Below, in pieces: positions 8,653-18,983 of a stretch of 64,000 nt of DNA. A program made the translations under genes and the position numbers. The notes beneath the pieces were generated by a model, which ran no database searches, was not told the DNA's origin, and worked only from the letters and a program-made list of their open reading frames with translations. Within the stretch, counting starts at the first letter, position 1, and each line of letters opens with the position of its first letter. This DNA comes from Holdemania sp. Marseille-P2844 (GTDB lineage Bacteria > Bacillota_I > Bacilli_A > Erysipelotrichales > Erysipelotrichaceae): positions 124,001 to 188,000 of the forward strand of contig NZ_LT635453.1 of NCBI RefSeq assembly GCF_900120005.1. Direction: 5' to 3'.

Positions 8653-9630
8653 TTAATCTGAAAACTTACGAACTGGGCGGATATATTTCCAGCACCGCTC
8701 AGGATTAAAATAGAAATAAATTAACCGTCCTGGAGTCGTTGTATCATAACCATATCCAGTGTCTTTGAAATCAAAATCAGCCATCGCCTTCTCAACTTTT
8801 TCCTCAACGCTGCGATTTTCCTGTTCATAATCAAACGGGCCATGCTCAAAAACGAGGTATTCGCCCTCAGGAATTTCTGTCAGCTGCATCCCTGTGGGAA
8901 TTTCTCCTTGATACTCGTTGGGAAGCCGGACTCCGTAACACTCTGTACGGGGGAAGCCCCAGTCGCATAGCCGTCCTGACGGATCATTACGATAAGCCAT
9001 AATCTGACCTCCGCCGCTGTTCGCTTCGCTTCCGCCCTCATCATCTAATTTTCCTTTGATACTGTCGAGCAATCCGCAAATCGTTGCCTGATCCTGACCT
9101 GGAATCTGATTTTGTTTCTGCCAGAAATCCCAGTATCCGTTACTCTCTTTATTTTCAACATACAAAAATTGATGAGCTGGAATCGTAACGAAATAAATTT
9201 TTAAAGCTTCTGATGACTTAACCATACCAATCTCTCCTTGTCCAAAAAAGTAGCGATCAAAAGGATTGATTTTCGTACGTAAAATAACTGGCACAGGATG
9301 TCTCCGATAATCGCTGGGCGTTATGCCATACAAGTTTTTAAACGCCCGGGTAAAGGCTTCATGGGAAGAAAAGCCATAATCCAGAGCGATTTCCAGGATT
9401 CCTTTCTCACTGTCACGGACTTCCTTTAAAGCAAAGGCCAGTTTCCGCCGGCGCAGATAATCCCGAAACACCATTCCCGATATTGCCTTAAATTTTCGCG
9501 CTGTATAAAACTCGGAATAGCCCAGCTGATCGGCCAAAGCATTCAAGGTCAGAAATTCGTCCTGATGCGCTTTGATACTCTCGTCAATCACATTAACGAC
9601 GTACTGAATCTGTTTTTGCCATTCAAGCAT
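8653..9630 (-). CDS. AraC-family regulator with C-terminal GyrI-like effector domain
   Basis: 325 residues counted from the ATG at 9630, which has a strong RBS (AAAGGAGGAAAGATTT); an upstream ATG in frame lacks one. The N-terminus (residues 1-110) is a double helix-turn-helix AraC/XylS module, ending in the signature FSSHEAFTRAFKNLYGITPSDYR. Residues ~145-325 resemble the GyrI/Rob-type small-molecule binding fold (YFVTIPAHQFLYVENKES ... EYLVFEHGPFDYE). This architecture is common in drug- or stress-responsive activators. It is monocistronic; TATAAT on the minus strand at 9663-9668 may be its -10. Target genes are unknown. Confidence 0.87.
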   Translation of the reverse strand: MLEWQKQIQYVVNVIDESIKAHQDEFLTLNALADQLGYSEFYTARKFKAISGMVFRDYLRRRKLAFALKEVRDSEKGILEIALDYGFSSHEAFTRAFKNLYGITPSDYRRHPVPVILRTKINPFDRYFFGQGEIGMVKSSEALKIYFVTIPAHQFLYVENKESNGYWDFWQKQNQIPGQDQATICGLLDSIKGKLDDEGGSEANSGGGQIMAYRNDPSGRLCDWGFPRTECYGVRLPNEYQGEIPTGMQLTEIPEGEYLVFEHGPFDYEQENRSVEEKVEKAMADFDFKDTGYGYDTTTPGRLIYFYFNPERCWKYIRPVRKFSD

Positions 9631-9847
9631 AAATCTTTCCTCCTTTCGCTGCTTACTTTGCAATTATAGGCCACCCCCTGCTTCGCCGCTTGATCAGACT
9701 TGCCTTTTTCGTTTTTCACTTTCAGGAATTGAAGATCTTGATTTCAGCTTGAATATTATTCTTATTAAAATTGAGAACGCTTTTCTTCTCAGTTACATCC
9801 TATTCTTTATCCTGTTCTAAAAATTATTAAAGTGAATGTGAATTCCG

Positions 9848-9885
9848 AAAAAAAGCTATAATCTTAATCGACTATAGCTTTTTCA
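9848..9885 (-). terminator. Terminator downstream of gyrA
   Basis: AAAAGCTATA (9851-9860) pairs with TATAGCTTTT (9873-9882) around a 12-nt loop, with T-runs on either strand. On the minus strand it ends the dnaN-side gyrase transcript 30 bp after the gyrA stop. Confidence 0.85.
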
Positions 9886-9914
9886 TTACTTTTTAAAACC
9901 AGTTCTATTTCAGT

Positions 9915-12476
9915 CTATTCCTGAATCTCAGATTCAGATGCGTCCCCTTGAACTTCGCTGCTCTGATCCCCGGTTTCATCCGTTTCTACCGTTGAATTCA
10001 GTTCGCTGTTTCCGGCTTCGCCCTCTGTTTCCTCATCGTCTTCCGACTTGTAAACGATGGCAACCGTGGAAACACTCTGGCTGTCTTCTACGGAAATCAA
10101 CTTTACACCCTGCGTATTCCGGCTGTATACCGAAACCTTTTCCAAACTGATTCGAATGACGATTCCTTCGTTGGTCATAATCAGGCAGTCTTCATCGCCG
10201 TTGACCGCGCGTAAGAAGACTAACGGTCCGTTCTTATCGGTAACCTGAACGGTCTTTACCCCCTTGCCGCCGCGGTTGGTCATTCGGTAATCCTCCAGCT
10301 TGGATTTCTTACCATACCCCTTTTCCGTAACGGACAGGATATACTGACCTTCAAAGTCGGTCGTCATGCCGATAACCCGGCTGCCGTTGACATTGAAGCC
10401 CTTGACGCCGGTTGCGGTCCGGCCCATCGGACGGACGTCGGTTTCATCGAAGCGAATTGCCTGTCCATTCGCCGCCGCAATCAGAATCTGACTGCTGCCG
10501 GTCGTCGGTTTCGCGCTGATCAGCTCGTCGCCCTCGCGCAGATTGATCGCAATCTTACCCGATTGCCGGATATTTTCGAATTCTTCAATCGGGACACGTT
10601 TGACAATGCCCTGCGCTGTGACAAAGAACAGGAACTTCGCCGGAGAATTCTCGCGTTCTACCGGTACCATTGCCAGTACCTTTTCATCCTTGTCCAGATT
10701 CAACAGGTTGACGATTGGAATGCCCTTGGAAGTCCGGGAAGCCAGCGGGACCTGATAGCCCTTGATCCGGTACACCTTGCCCTGATTCGTAAACATCAAA
10801 AGGTAATCGTGCGTCATCATCGTCAGGAACTGATCGACGATATCATCCTCATGCATGCTCATGCCCTTGATACCCTTGCCGCCGCGATTCTGCAGCCGGT
10901 AGGTATCGACCGGAATCCGCTTGACATAGCCGTTGACCGTCATCGTGATCACGACGTCTTCCTGCGGAATCAGATCTTCATCCTGCATATCAATTTCAGC
11001 GTCGATGATTTCGGAACGACGCTTGTCGTTGTACTTTTCTTTAATCTCCGTCAATTCCGAACGGATGATTTCCAAAACGCGGCTGTGATTGTTCAGAATA
11101 TCCTTTAAATCGGTAATCTGCGCCATCAAACCGTCATACTCTTCTTCAATTTTCTGCCGTTCCAAGCCGGTCAACCGTCTGAACTGCATATCCAGGATCG
11201 CCTTCGCCTGAATTTCGCTCAGGCCGAAGTTTTCCATCAACCCGTTCATCGCAATGGATGTGTCCTTGGAACTGCGAATCAGGCTGATGATGGCATCAAT
11301 GTGATCCAGCGCAATCTTCAAGCCTTCCAAGATATGCGCACGGTCTTCCGCTTTCTTCAATTCAAAGCGTGTCCGGCGCACCGTGACGTCGATCTGGTGA
11401 TCAAGATAGCATTTTAAAACATCCTTCAATCCCAGCTGCTGCGGGGCGTTGTCGACCAGAACGATCATATTTACGCCGAACGACGTCTGCAGCGAGGTCA
11501 TGCGGTACAGCTGGTTTAAGATAACGTCGCTCTGGACGTCCTTACGCAGCTCGATCACGATGCGGATGCCTTCCATGTTGGATTCATCGCGCAGATCAGT
11601 AATGCCCTCAATAATCTTCTCACGGACCAGACTGGCGATCTTTTCAACCAGCGCCGCCTTGTTGACGACATATGGAATTTCCGTTACGATGATCTGTTTC
11701 TTGCCGTTAGGCATATCCTCAACCTTGACCTTAGACCGGATCATGATGGATCCGCGGCCGGTTTCATAGGCCTGCTTGATGCCCGCACGGCCTAAGATAT
11801 ACCCACCTGTCGGGAAATCCGGACCGCTGATGTAATCTTCCATCAGTTCCATGACCGTGATATCCGGGTTCTCCATCAACGCAATGACAGCGTCGATCGT
11901 TTCCCCGAGGTTATGCGGCGGAATATTGGTCGCCATGCCGACCGCGATGCCGGTTGTCCCGTTGACTAACAAGTTCGGGAAGCGGCAAGGCAGAACCACC
12001 GGTTCGTGTTCCTCGCCGTCGTAGTTATCCATCCAGTCGACAGTATCTTTATTGATATCGCGAAGCAGCTCCATTGAAATCTTGGACATGCGCGCTTCGG
12101 TATATCGCATAGCTGCCGCTCCATCGCCATCAACCGAGCCGAAGTTGCCATGGCCGTCGACTAACGGATAACGATAGCTGAAATCCTGAGCCATTCGGAC
12201 CATCGTTTCATAAACCGCGGTATCCCCATGCGGGTGATATTTACCGATAACTTCACCGACGATACGCGCCGATTTCTTATGCGGCTTATCCGCAACGATG
12301 CCCAGATCGTTCATCGCGTACAGAATGCGGCGGTGGACCGGCTTCATTCCATCCCGGACATCCGGCAGCGCTCGCGCCACGATAACGGACATGGAGTAAT
12401 CCAGAAAGGATGTCCGCATTTCACTGGAAATATTCGTTGTTTTTATATTTCCGTGATTAAAGTTGTTCTCATCCAT
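9915..12476 (-). CDS. gyrA: DNA gyrase subunit A
   Basis: Introduces negative supercoils together with GyrB. 853 residues. Catalytic Tyr125 is in [10 protein letters not shown]; the quinolone-resistance region reads [17 protein letters not shown] (residues 81-97), so position 86, usually Ser, is Thr (codon ACC), while the second hot-spot residue is Glu90. Beta-pinwheel C-terminal domain repeats (NRGGKGIKG and NRGGKGVKT boxes) are present, ending in an acidic tail. It starts 12 bp after the gyrB stop with GGAGGATCG as RBS; same transcript as gyrB. Confidence 0.98.
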   Translation of the reverse strand: MDENNFNHGNIKTTNISSEMRTSFLDYSMSVIVARALPDVRDGMKPVHRRILYAMNDLGIVADKPHKKSARIVGEVIGKYHPHGDTAVYETMVRMAQDFSYRYPLVDGHGNFGSVDGDGAAAMRYTEARMSKISMELLRDINKDTVDWMDNYDGEEHEPVVLPCRFPNLLVNGTTGIAVGMATNIPPHNLGETIDAVIALMENPDITVMELMEDYISGPDFPTGGYILGRAGIKQAYETGRGSIMIRSKVKVEDMPNGKKQIIVTEIPYVVNKAALVEKIASLVREKIIEGITDLRDESNMEGIRIVIELRKDVQSDVILNQLYRMTSLQTSFGVNMIVLVDNAPQQLGLKDVLKCYLDHQIDVTVRRTRFELKKAEDRAHILEGLKIALDHIDAIISLIRSSKDTSIAMNGLMENFGLSEIQAKAILDMQFRRLTGLERQKIEEEYDGLMAQITDLKDILNNHSRVLEIIRSELTEIKEKYNDKRRSEIIDAEIDMQDEDLIPQEDVVITMTVNGYVKRIPVDTYRLQNRGGKGIKGMSMHEDDIVDQFLTMMTHDYLLMFTNQGKVYRIKGYQVPLASRTSKGIPIVNLLNLDKDEKVLAMVPVERENSPAKFLFFVTAQGIVKRVPIEEFENIRQSGKIAINLREGDELISAKPTTGSSQILIAAANGQAIRFDETDVRPMGRTATGVKGFNVNGSRVIGMTTDFEGQYILSVTEKGYGKKSKLEDYRMTNRGGKGVKTVQVTDKNGPLVFLRAVNGDEDCLIMTNEGIVIRISLEKVSVYSRNTQGVKLISVEDSQSVSTVAIVYKSEDDEETEGEAGNSELNSTVETDETGDQSSEVQGDASESEIQE

Positions 12477-12488
12477 CGACGATCCTCC

Positions 12489-14417
12489 TTAAATATCCAA
12501 ATTCTTCACGAAATGGGCGTTTTCCTGAATAAAGTTGCGGCGCGGTTCGACTTCGTCGCCCATCAGCATCGAGAACACGGCGTCCGCATCCATCGCGTCT
12601 TCAATCGTCACCTGAATCAGGGTTCTGACTTCCGGATCCATTGTCGTTTCCCACAGCTGTTCCGGATTCATTTCACCCAAGCCTTTGTAACGCTGAATAT
12701 TCAGCCGGTCGCCCAGCTCAGCTTTGACATGATTCAATTCGTCGTCCGAGTAGGCATAACGAACCTGTTGGCCCTTCTGAATCTTATACAGCGGCGGCTG
12801 CGCAATGTAGACGAATCCGCCTTCAACCACCGGCCGCAAATAACGATACAGGAATGTTAACAGCAGCGTGCGGATATGTGCGCCGTCGACATCGGCATCG
12901 GTCATGATGACAATTTTATGATAGCGCAGCTTCGTCACGTCGACTTCCTCGCCGACCCCCGCGCCGAAGGCGGTGATCATCGAACGGATTTCGTTGTTGT
13001 CAAAAATACGGTGCAAACGGGCTTTTTCAACGTTTAAAATCTTACCCCGCAGCGGCAGGATCGCCTGAAACTTGGAATTTCTTCCCTGTTTCGCGCTTCC
13101 GCCGGCGGAGTCCCCTTCCACCAGGTAAATTTCGCAGATTTCAGCATTCTTACTGGAACAGTCAGCCAGTTTTCCCGGCAGTGAACTGATTTCCAGCGCG
13201 CTTTTCCGACGTGTCAGTTCACGGGCTTTTTTCGCCGCCAAACGTGCTTTGGAGGCCAGCTGCGCTTTTTCGATGATCAGCTTCGCGCTGTTCGGATTTT
13301 CCAATAAGAACCGTTCCAGCTGTTCGCCCAGAATGTTGGAAACGATCTTGCGCACTTCGACGTTGCCCAGCTTGGTTTTTGTCTGGCCTTCATACTGCGG
13401 ATCCGGATGCTTGACGGAAATGATCGCGGTCAGCCCTTCGCGCACATCGTCGCTCTGCAGCCCTTCCTCGTCCTTTTTCAACAAGCCCGCCTCTTTGGCG
13501 TAGTTGTTTAACGTGCGGTTAAGCGCCAGCTTGAAGCCTTCCTCATGCGTGCCGCCCTCGCCGGTATTGATGTTGTTGCAGAATGAATACACATTAGGCA
13601 CATAGCCGTCATTGTACTGCATCGCAATTTCAACTTGGATGCCGTCCTGCTCGCCTTCCACGTAAATGATTTCTTCGTGGATCGGCGTCTTGTTTTTATT
13701 TAAAAACGCGATGTATTCCTTCAAGCCGCCCTCATACAAAAACGTATGCGTCCGCTTGACTTCATCTTCCATTCTCTCGTCCGTAAATAACAGCTTAATG
13801 CCCTTGTTTAAGAAGGCGATCTGGCGCAGCCGGTCATATAACACGTCATGGTTGTAAGCGACGGTTTCCGTAAAGATCGTCGAATCCGCTTTGAAACGGA
13901 CTAAACTGCCATGCTTATCCGGATCGCAGGTCCCGATCTGCTTCAGCGGCGCAACCGCCTTGCCGCCGTTTTCGAAGCGGATAAAGAAGACCTTGCCTTC
14001 CTTGTAGACCGTGACTTCCAGCCATTCGCTCAGCGCGTTGACGACGGAAGCGCCGACGCCGTGCAGACCGCCGGAGACTTTATACGCTCCACCGCCGAAC
14101 TTGCCGCCGGCGTGCAAAACGGTGAAAATCGTTTCTACCGTTGAAATCCCCGTCTTTTCATGAATTTCAACCGGCATGCCGCGGCCGTTGTCCTCGACCG
14201 TGACGATATTTTCAGGATCGACAGTGACTTCAATATCCGTCGCATACCCGGCCAGCGCCTCGTCGATCGAGTTGTCGACGATTTCCCAGACCAGATGATG
14301 CAGGCCCTTTTCCGAAGTCGAACCGATATACATGCCAGGCCGTTTTCGGACCGCCTCTAACCCCTCCAGCACTTGAATATCATGCGAGGTATAAGAATGC
14401 TCTACTGGTTTTTCCAT
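12489..14417 (-). CDS. gyrB: DNA gyrase subunit B
   Basis: ATPase subunit of gyrase, ~642 residues. GHKL motifs [24 protein letters not shown] and [15 protein letters not shown], and the Toprim motifs [13 protein letters not shown] and [11 protein letters not shown] are all present. Two starts are possible: ATG at 14417 (13 nt after GGAGG) or TTG at 14423, which is 7 nt from the same GGAGG and would overlap the recF stop as TTGA. The overlap argues for translational coupling with recF. No sign of a ParE paralogue in the window. Confidence 0.97.
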   Translation of the reverse strand: MEKPVEHSYTSHDIQVLEGLEAVRKRPGMYIGSTSEKGLHHLVWEIVDNSIDEALAGYATDIEVTVDPENIVTVEDNGRGMPVEIHEKTGISTVETIFTVLHAGGKFGGGAYKVSGGLHGVGASVVNALSEWLEVTVYKEGKVFFIRFENGGKAVAPLKQIGTCDPDKHGSLVRFKADSTIFTETVAYNHDVLYDRLRQIAFLNKGIKLLFTDERMEDEVKRTHTFLYEGGLKEYIAFLNKNKTPIHEEIIYVEGEQDGIQVEIAMQYNDGYVPNVYSFCNNINTGEGGTHEEGFKLALNRTLNNYAKEAGLLKKDEEGLQSDDVREGLTAIISVKHPDPQYEGQTKTKLGNVEVRKIVSNILGEQLERFLLENPNSAKLIIEKAQLASKARLAAKKARELTRRKSALEISSLPGKLADCSSKNAEICEIYLVEGDSAGGSAKQGRNSKFQAILPLRGKILNVEKARLHRIFDNNEIRSMITAFGAGVGEEVDVTKLRYHKIVIMTDADVDGAHIRTLLLTFLYRYLRPVVEGGFVYIAQPPLYKIQKGQQVRYAYSDDELNHVKAELGDRLNIQRYKGLGEMNPEQLWETTMDPEVRTLIQVTIEDAMDADAVFSMLMGDEVEPRRNFIQENAHFVKNLDI

Positions 14418-14419
14418 AT

Positions 14420-15526
14420 TCAATTCATGTCCTCCTTCCAAGGTCGTATCTGACCGCTGTCTATTTCTGCAATTTTAACTTTTCGCGACAGAAACGGAAG
14501 CAGATCCGCAATTTCCGTCGTCGTAATAAACGTTTGGATTTCCGGGGAAATCAAAGAAAAAAGGTTTACCCTTTTTTGTTGATCCAGCTCCGACAACACG
14601 TCGTCCAAAAGCAATACCGGCAGTTCGTGAAGCTGATCTGCAATGAAGTCGATCAGCGACAGTTTCCACGCCAGTACAATCATTCTCCGCTGACCCTGGG
14701 AAGCATAGCTCAACACATCCCGTCCATTGAGCTGAAAGCTCAGATCGTCGCGGTGAACGCCGCTGGACGTCGTCTTCAAAATCCGGTCGCGCTCGCGGTT
14801 TTCCAACAATTTGCGGCTGATTTCTTCCCGCATCGCCGCCGGCCCGGTTTGTTCCGTGATCGTATGGTAGGCCGCCCTGACCTGCGCTTCTTCTTCGGCC
14901 AGCGTGCTGTACATCCGGCTTAAACTTTCATTCATCCTGGCGATGAATTGCCGCCGCATCGTGATGATCGTCAGCTGCTGCTCGATCATCTGCTGATCCA
15001 GAACCTCCAGCATCGCGTTGTCGACGTGTTCACGTTTCAACAGGCTGTTGCGTTCTTTTAAAAGCTTCATCATCGCGCTCAGCGCCTGCATGTACCGCGG
15101 CGAAACCTTGCCGATCTCCACGTCCATCAACCGTCTTCGTACCTTCGGCGGCGCTTCAAAAAGCTCCAAATCCGAAGGCGCAAACAGCACCGCGTTGAGC
15201 TTGCCGATGAATTCGCTGGATCGGGATATCGGCTTCTGATGGATCATCAGCGTTTTTCCTTTTCCGTGAATCACCGCCGACAGCACCATCTCCGGCTCAG
15301 TATCCAGCCGGCATTCCGCCTTGCAGAAGTCCTGGCCTTCCCGGATCATATCCTGATCCCGCACAGCCCGGTGAGATCGTGTCGTCGAAAGCAGTACGAT
15401 GCTTTCCAGAAGATTGGTTTTGCCCTGCGCGTTTTTCCCGATGATCACATTCATGTGCGGATCCGGGATAAACTGGCAGGAATCATAGTTTCTGAAATTT
15501 TTCAGGCGGATCTGATTGATCTTCAT
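14420..15526 (-). CDS. recF: DNA replication/repair protein RecF
   Basis: SMC-like ABC ATPase that helps load RecA at gaps. 368 residues. Walker A GKNAQGKT at 30-37, coiled-coil middle section, and Walker [12 protein letters not shown] near residue 310. The ATG overlaps the yaaA stop (ATGA), and the stop overlaps or abuts gyrB. Order dnaA-dnaN-yaaA-recF-gyrB-gyrA is the ancestral Firmicute arrangement. Confidence 0.97.
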   Translation of the reverse strand: MKINQIRLKNFRNYDSCQFIPDPHMNVIIGKNAQGKTNLLESIVLLSTTRSHRAVRDQDMIREGQDFCKAECRLDTEPEMVLSAVIHGKGKTLMIHQKPISRSSEFIGKLNAVLFAPSDLELFEAPPKVRRRLMDVEIGKVSPRYMQALSAMMKLLKERNSLLKREHVDNAMLEVLDQQMIEQQLTIITMRRQFIARMNESLSRMYSTLAEEEAQVRAAYHTITEQTGPAAMREEISRKLLENRERDRILKTTSSGVHRDDLSFQLNGRDVLSYASQGQRRMIVLAWKLSLIDFIADQLHELPVLLLDDVLSELDQQKRVNLFSLISPEIQTFITTTEIADLLPFLSRKVKIAEIDSGQIRPWKEDMN

Positions 15527-15726
15527 CGTTCGATCGTATAACGCTTATCCTCGATCCTGATTTCATCACCGGGATAAAGCTTGCGGCCGCGCCGGTCTTC
15601 TTTTTCACCGTTGACCGTAATCTTGAGTTCTTTCACTGCCAGCTTCGCTTCGCCCCCGGAGGAGATCCAGTCCGTCATTTTCAGCAGCTGCCCCAAGGTA
15701 ATGAATTCCGTATCAATTTTGATCAT
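15523..15726 (-). CDS. yaaA: S4-domain RNA-binding protein YaaA
   Basis: 67 residues counted from the ATG at 15726 (AGGAAAGGACTCTGACA upstream); the longer reading frame has no RBS. The whole protein is an S4 fold: FITLGQLLKMTDWISSGGEA ... VNGEKEDRRGRKLYPGD. The stop overlaps the recF start by 4 nt (ATGA). In Bacillus the homologue is linked to ribosome assembly; the function here is by homology. A terminator separates it from dnaN, so the yaaA-recF-gyrBA transcript may have its own promoter or depend on read-through. Confidence 0.92.
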   Translation of the reverse strand: MIKIDTEFITLGQLLKMTDWISSGGEAKLAVKELKITVNGEKEDRRGRKLYPGDEIRIEDKRYTIER

Positions 15727-15783
15727 TGTCAGAGTCCTTTCCTGCCTGTGGCCTATCGTATAGATTATACCACAAAAGCAAGC

Positions 15784-15807
15784 AAAAAGCACCGTCTGGG
15801 TGCTTTT
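15784..15807 (-). terminator. Terminator between dnaN and yaaA
   Basis: AAAAGCACC (15785-15793) and GGTGCTTTT (15799-15807) form a 9-bp stem with a 5-nt loop; on the minus strand a T-run follows. It should reduce read-through from dnaN into yaaA-recF-gyrB-gyrA. Confidence 0.8.
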
Positions 15808-15827
15808 ATTTCGTGTTTCAGAAAGAT

Positions 15828-16949
15828 TTAAGAATAGGTTCTGACCGGCAGAACCAGCTGCAGAATCGAGTCGTCGTCAGTGTTGCGGATGACGAAGGGT
15901 TTCATCTCGCCGCTGAACAGAATTTTGATCGTCGTTGCGGATAAAACGCGGATCGCTTCAAACACATATTTGCCGCTGAATGAGATTTCAAGCGGATTGC
16001 CTTCATAGCCAAGGATGTTTAAATTTTCAACCGATGAACCGACTTCCTGTGATTTGCTGGAAATGACGACTTCCTCGCTGTTGGCGCTCAGCTTGACGAT
16101 GGAAATGCCTTCATTTTTGATGAACGACGCACGGTCGATCGCATTGAGCATGTCGCGGGAATCCACGGTCAGCTCATGCGCGAATTCTGTCGGAATTAAA
16201 CGGGCGGTTTCCGGATAGGCGCCGTCGATCAGACGGGTCTGAATCACGGTTTCACCAATCCAGAACTGCGCTTTCTTATCCGAGACGGCGATCAGCACGC
16301 TGCTGTCCTGAGCGATCGTCTTGGACACTTCATTTAAGCTCTTGGCCGGGATGGTAATGTTAAAGTTGTTTTCGGAGGTCAGATCGACGATCTTGCGGGC
16401 CAAGCGGTAGCTGTCGGTAGCGACGCATTCCAGCCGCTTGCCGCTGCACTTCATGTTGACGCCGGTTAAGACCGGGCGGGTTTCCCGATCACTGGTCGCA
16501 AACGTCGTCTGGCTGATGACCTTTAATAAGACGTCGGCATCCATTTCAAACTGCTGACCCGGGCGGGTAAAGTCGATCGCCGGATAGTCCAGGGCGCGCA
16601 TCCCGTTGATCCGGAATTCTGCCGACATCCCGCTGATCTTGGTCAGCGAACCGTCGACGATTTCCAGTTCGATTTCGTCGGCGTCGATCTTTCTGACGAT
16701 TTCGAGGATATATTTGGCTTCAATCACAATCGAACCGGTTTCTTTGACGATCAGATTGGTTTCTTCATCGCTGCCATTTAATGTGGTCTGGATGGAGATA
16801 TCGGAATCACTGCCGGTCAGTACGATGGAATCCTGATTCACTTCAATTTTGATGCCGGATAACGCTGGTAATGGCGAGTTGGAAGAAATCGCTCTGGATA
16901 CGGTATTGAGGGCAGAGTAGAAAACTCGCTTGGAGATTTTGAAATTCAT
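15828..16949 (-). CDS. dnaN: DNA polymerase III sliding clamp (beta subunit)
   Basis: Ring-shaped processivity clamp. 373 residues from the ATG at 16949, which follows AAGGGAGGTACACC; a 26-codon in-frame extension upstream has no RBS and crosses DnaA boxes. Begins MNFKISKRVFYSALNTVSRA and ends LQLVLPVRTYS, the usual hydrophobic LPVRT end. Separated from dnaA by 146 bp containing DnaA boxes. Confidence 0.97.
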   Translation of the reverse strand: MNFKISKRVFYSALNTVSRAISSNSPLPALSGIKIEVNQDSIVLTGSDSDISIQTTLNGSDEETNLIVKETGSIVIEAKYILEIVRKIDADEIELEIVDGSLTKISGMSAEFRINGMRALDYPAIDFTRPGQQFEMDADVLLKVISQTTFATSDRETRPVLTGVNMKCSGKRLECVATDSYRLARKIVDLTSENNFNITIPAKSLNEVSKTIAQDSSVLIAVSDKKAQFWIGETVIQTRLIDGAYPETARLIPTEFAHELTVDSRDMLNAIDRASFIKNEGISIVKLSANSEEVVISSKSQEVGSSVENLNILGYEGNPLEISFSGKYVFEAIRVLSATTIKILFSGEMKPFVIRNTDDDSILQLVLPVRTYS

Positions 16950-17095
16950 GGTGTACCTCCCTTGTGTTTTTATTAAGTATTCAAGTTCAACATCATTAGG
17001 ACTGTGGAAAAGTGGATAACGTTTCAAAAAGCCTTATATTACAGGTCTATTTTATCACTTTTGACGGCGGAAATAAAGTGGAAAGCAGTGGTTAA
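16950..17095. promoter_or_regulatory. dnaA-dnaN intergenic DnaA-box pair
   Basis: Two adjacent near-consensus boxes on the minus strand: TTATCCACT (17011-17019) followed directly by TTTTCCACA (17003-17011, sharing one base). This resembles the second, downstream half of a bipartite Bacillus-type origin or a DnaA regulatory site for dnaN. AT-rich sequence lies on the dnaN side. The function as an unwinding element is inference. Confidence 0.6.
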
Positions 17096-18472
17096 CTATT
17101 TGACCTGCATGAGCTTCTCCAGCTCGCCGACTGCCTGCCGGTAGGTCTCGTCGTTCTTTAACCCCTTCTCAACTTTCTCGCAGGCGCTCATCACCGTCGA
17201 GTGATCACGCTTGCCGAATTCATCGCCGATTTTCACGTAAGGCATGTCGAGATGCTTGCGGCACAGATACATCGCCATGTGCCGGGCGGTCGCGATGTTT
17301 TTCGTGCGCGTTTTGGAGACCAGCTGCAGTTTGGTCAGGCCATAGTAATCGGCGACGCAGCGGATGATCTTGGAGGCGGTCAGATCGTTTTTATCAATCG
17401 TCTGGGCCTGGCCGCGGAACGCGGAAACCGCCGTTTTGAAATCGATCCGGGTGCTGTTGGAGAAGTTGATTGAATAGAATAATAAACGGTTGAGCGCGCC
17501 TTCCAGCTTGCGCACATCCTGCGAAAAATTCGAAGCGATGTATGCCAGCACATCGTCGTCGATGATCGCCGGATCGACGCTCTGCTTTTCCAGCTTGACC
17601 TTTAAGATCGCAACGGACGTTTCAAATTCCGGCGAGTCGACGCCGACGGACAACCCGGAAGAGAAACGGCTGATCAGGCGTTCTTCCAGTCCTTTGATCT
17701 CGGTCGGATGGCGGTCGGAGGTCAGGCAGATCTGCTTCTTGTTGTTGACCAGTTCGTTAAAGATGTAGAAGAACGTTTCATGGCTCTTTTCCTTGCCGGC
17801 CAGAAACTGGATGTCGTCGACCAACAGGACGTCCAGATCGTTCATTTCTTCTTTGAATTCCTGAATCTGGCCGTTTTTGATGGAATTGACGACGGCGTTG
17901 ACGAAGTCTTCGCTGGTCGTGTAGTAGACTTTTTTGTCCGGCGCATGGGCGCTGACGTAGTTGCCGATCGCGTTTAACAAATGCGTCTTGCCTAACCCGG
18001 AATTGCCGTAGATGAACAGCGGGTTGAAAAACTGTCCGGGATTGTAGGCACAGGCCAGCGCTGCGGAGTGGCTTTCGCGGTTGCTTCCCCCGACTACGAA
18101 ATTGTCAAAAGTGTAATCCGGGATCAGGTTGGTCGTGTTCAATCCAGTGATCGCCGGCGCTTTCTTTTTCGCCGCCATCGGCCGGATTTTCTGCAGCTGG
18201 CTTTCCATGATAATCTCGCAGCTGATCTTCCGTTCCTGAACTTCGCTGATCGCTTCTTCAACGATCTCTTTGTTCTGCATCATAATCGTTTGCTGGATAT
18301 ACCCGGGCACGACGACCAGAGCTTTCTTTTCATCAAGGTCCATCAGCTTGGAATCGGAAAAAAACTGATTAAAGATCAGATTGTCCAGTTTTTCCTGCTG
18401 TTTCCCCTTTTCCAAGATCAGCGTCAGGGTTCGTTTCCAGATATCGGATAAGTAAGAATCCATTACTGTCAT
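17096..18472 (-). CDS. dnaA: Chromosomal replication initiator DnaA
   Basis: 458 residues. Domain I (1-80) for helicase/self interactions, a short linker, AAA+ domain III with Walker A GNSGLGKT (156-163) and Walker B LLVDDIQFL, and domain IV with the DNA-binding signature GKRDHSTVMSACEKV near the C-terminus. GGGAGTTGTAT precedes the ATG at 18472; an ATG three codons later is an alternative. It is transcribed away from oriC, leftwards, with dnaN. Confidence 0.98.
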   Translation of the reverse strand: MTVMDSYLSDIWKRTLTLILEKGKQQEKLDNLIFNQFFSDSKLMDLDEKKALVVVPGYIQQTIMMQNKEIVEEAISEVQERKISCEIIMESQLQKIRPMAAKKKAPAITGLNTTNLIPDYTFDNFVVGGSNRESHSAALACAYNPGQFFNPLFIYGNSGLGKTHLLNAIGNYVSAHAPDKKVYYTTSEDFVNAVVNSIKNGQIQEFKEEMNDLDVLLVDDIQFLAGKEKSHETFFYIFNELVNNKKQICLTSDRHPTEIKGLEERLISRFSSGLSVGVDSPEFETSVAILKVKLEKQSVDPAIIDDDVLAYIASNFSQDVRKLEGALNRLLFYSINFSNSTRIDFKTAVSAFRGQAQTIDKNDLTASKIIRCVADYYGLTKLQLVSKTRTKNIATARHMAMYLCRKHLDMPYVKIGDEFGKRDHSTVMSACEKVEKGLKNDETYRQAVGELEKLMQVK

Positions 18473-18949
18473 TTTTTATACAACTCCCATTCGTGGATAA
18501 GTTTCCATAGCACTACTAGTTTAGCTAATTTATCAGCATTTTTCCACGATGATTTTCTTCCAAAAAAAGTTTTCCACAGGATAAGTGTCCTTAAATCGGT
18601 GTTTATTGTTTGTTTATGCCGGGTTATCCACTGTAATCCACATCTTTTCCATTGTGGAGAAAGTGGGGAAAAGTGGACATGGATAACTTTTTTGGGGAAA
18701 ATGGGGATAAAACCGGTGGAACATAAAGTTATCAATAGTTTATCCATATCAAAATAGCCTTTTATAAAAGTCTTTTTGACATAATCCACCATTATCCACA
18801 ACTGTGGATAACTATTGAATGTGGAATGCGGAGAAGGCGTGGATAAAGAATTATCCAACCGCGGGAAAACCCCGAAAATCCGCGGGTTGGACAGAAGCTG
18901 CGGTTTTTCCTGTGGATATCTTGGGATTTGCTTACCATTGCCGCGATGG
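18473..18949. other. oriC: Chromosomal replication origin (oriC)
   Basis: Non-coding region upstream of dnaA dense in DnaA boxes. Perfect TTATCCACA copies lie face to face at 18792-18800 and 18803-18811. One-mismatch boxes are at 18492-18500, 18570-18578, 18624-18632, 18634-18642, 18653-18661, 18702-18710, 18740-18748, 18838-18846 and 18911-18919. Gene orientation flips from minus to plus across it. A TAG-repeat-like stretch (ACTAGTAG, minus strand) near 18520 is a possible DnaA-trio. The exact unwinding site is not determined. Confidence 0.9.
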
Positions 18950-18955
18950 TATAAT
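18928..18955 (+). promoter_or_regulatory. Promoter of the HAD-vanY genes
   Basis: TTGCTT (18928-18933), 16-bp spacer, TATAAT (18950-18955), 29 bp upstream of the ATG at 18984. It directly abuts the last DnaA box of oriC. Confidence 0.6.
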
Positions 18956-18983
18956 TACAATACGATAAAGTGAGGATTAAAAA

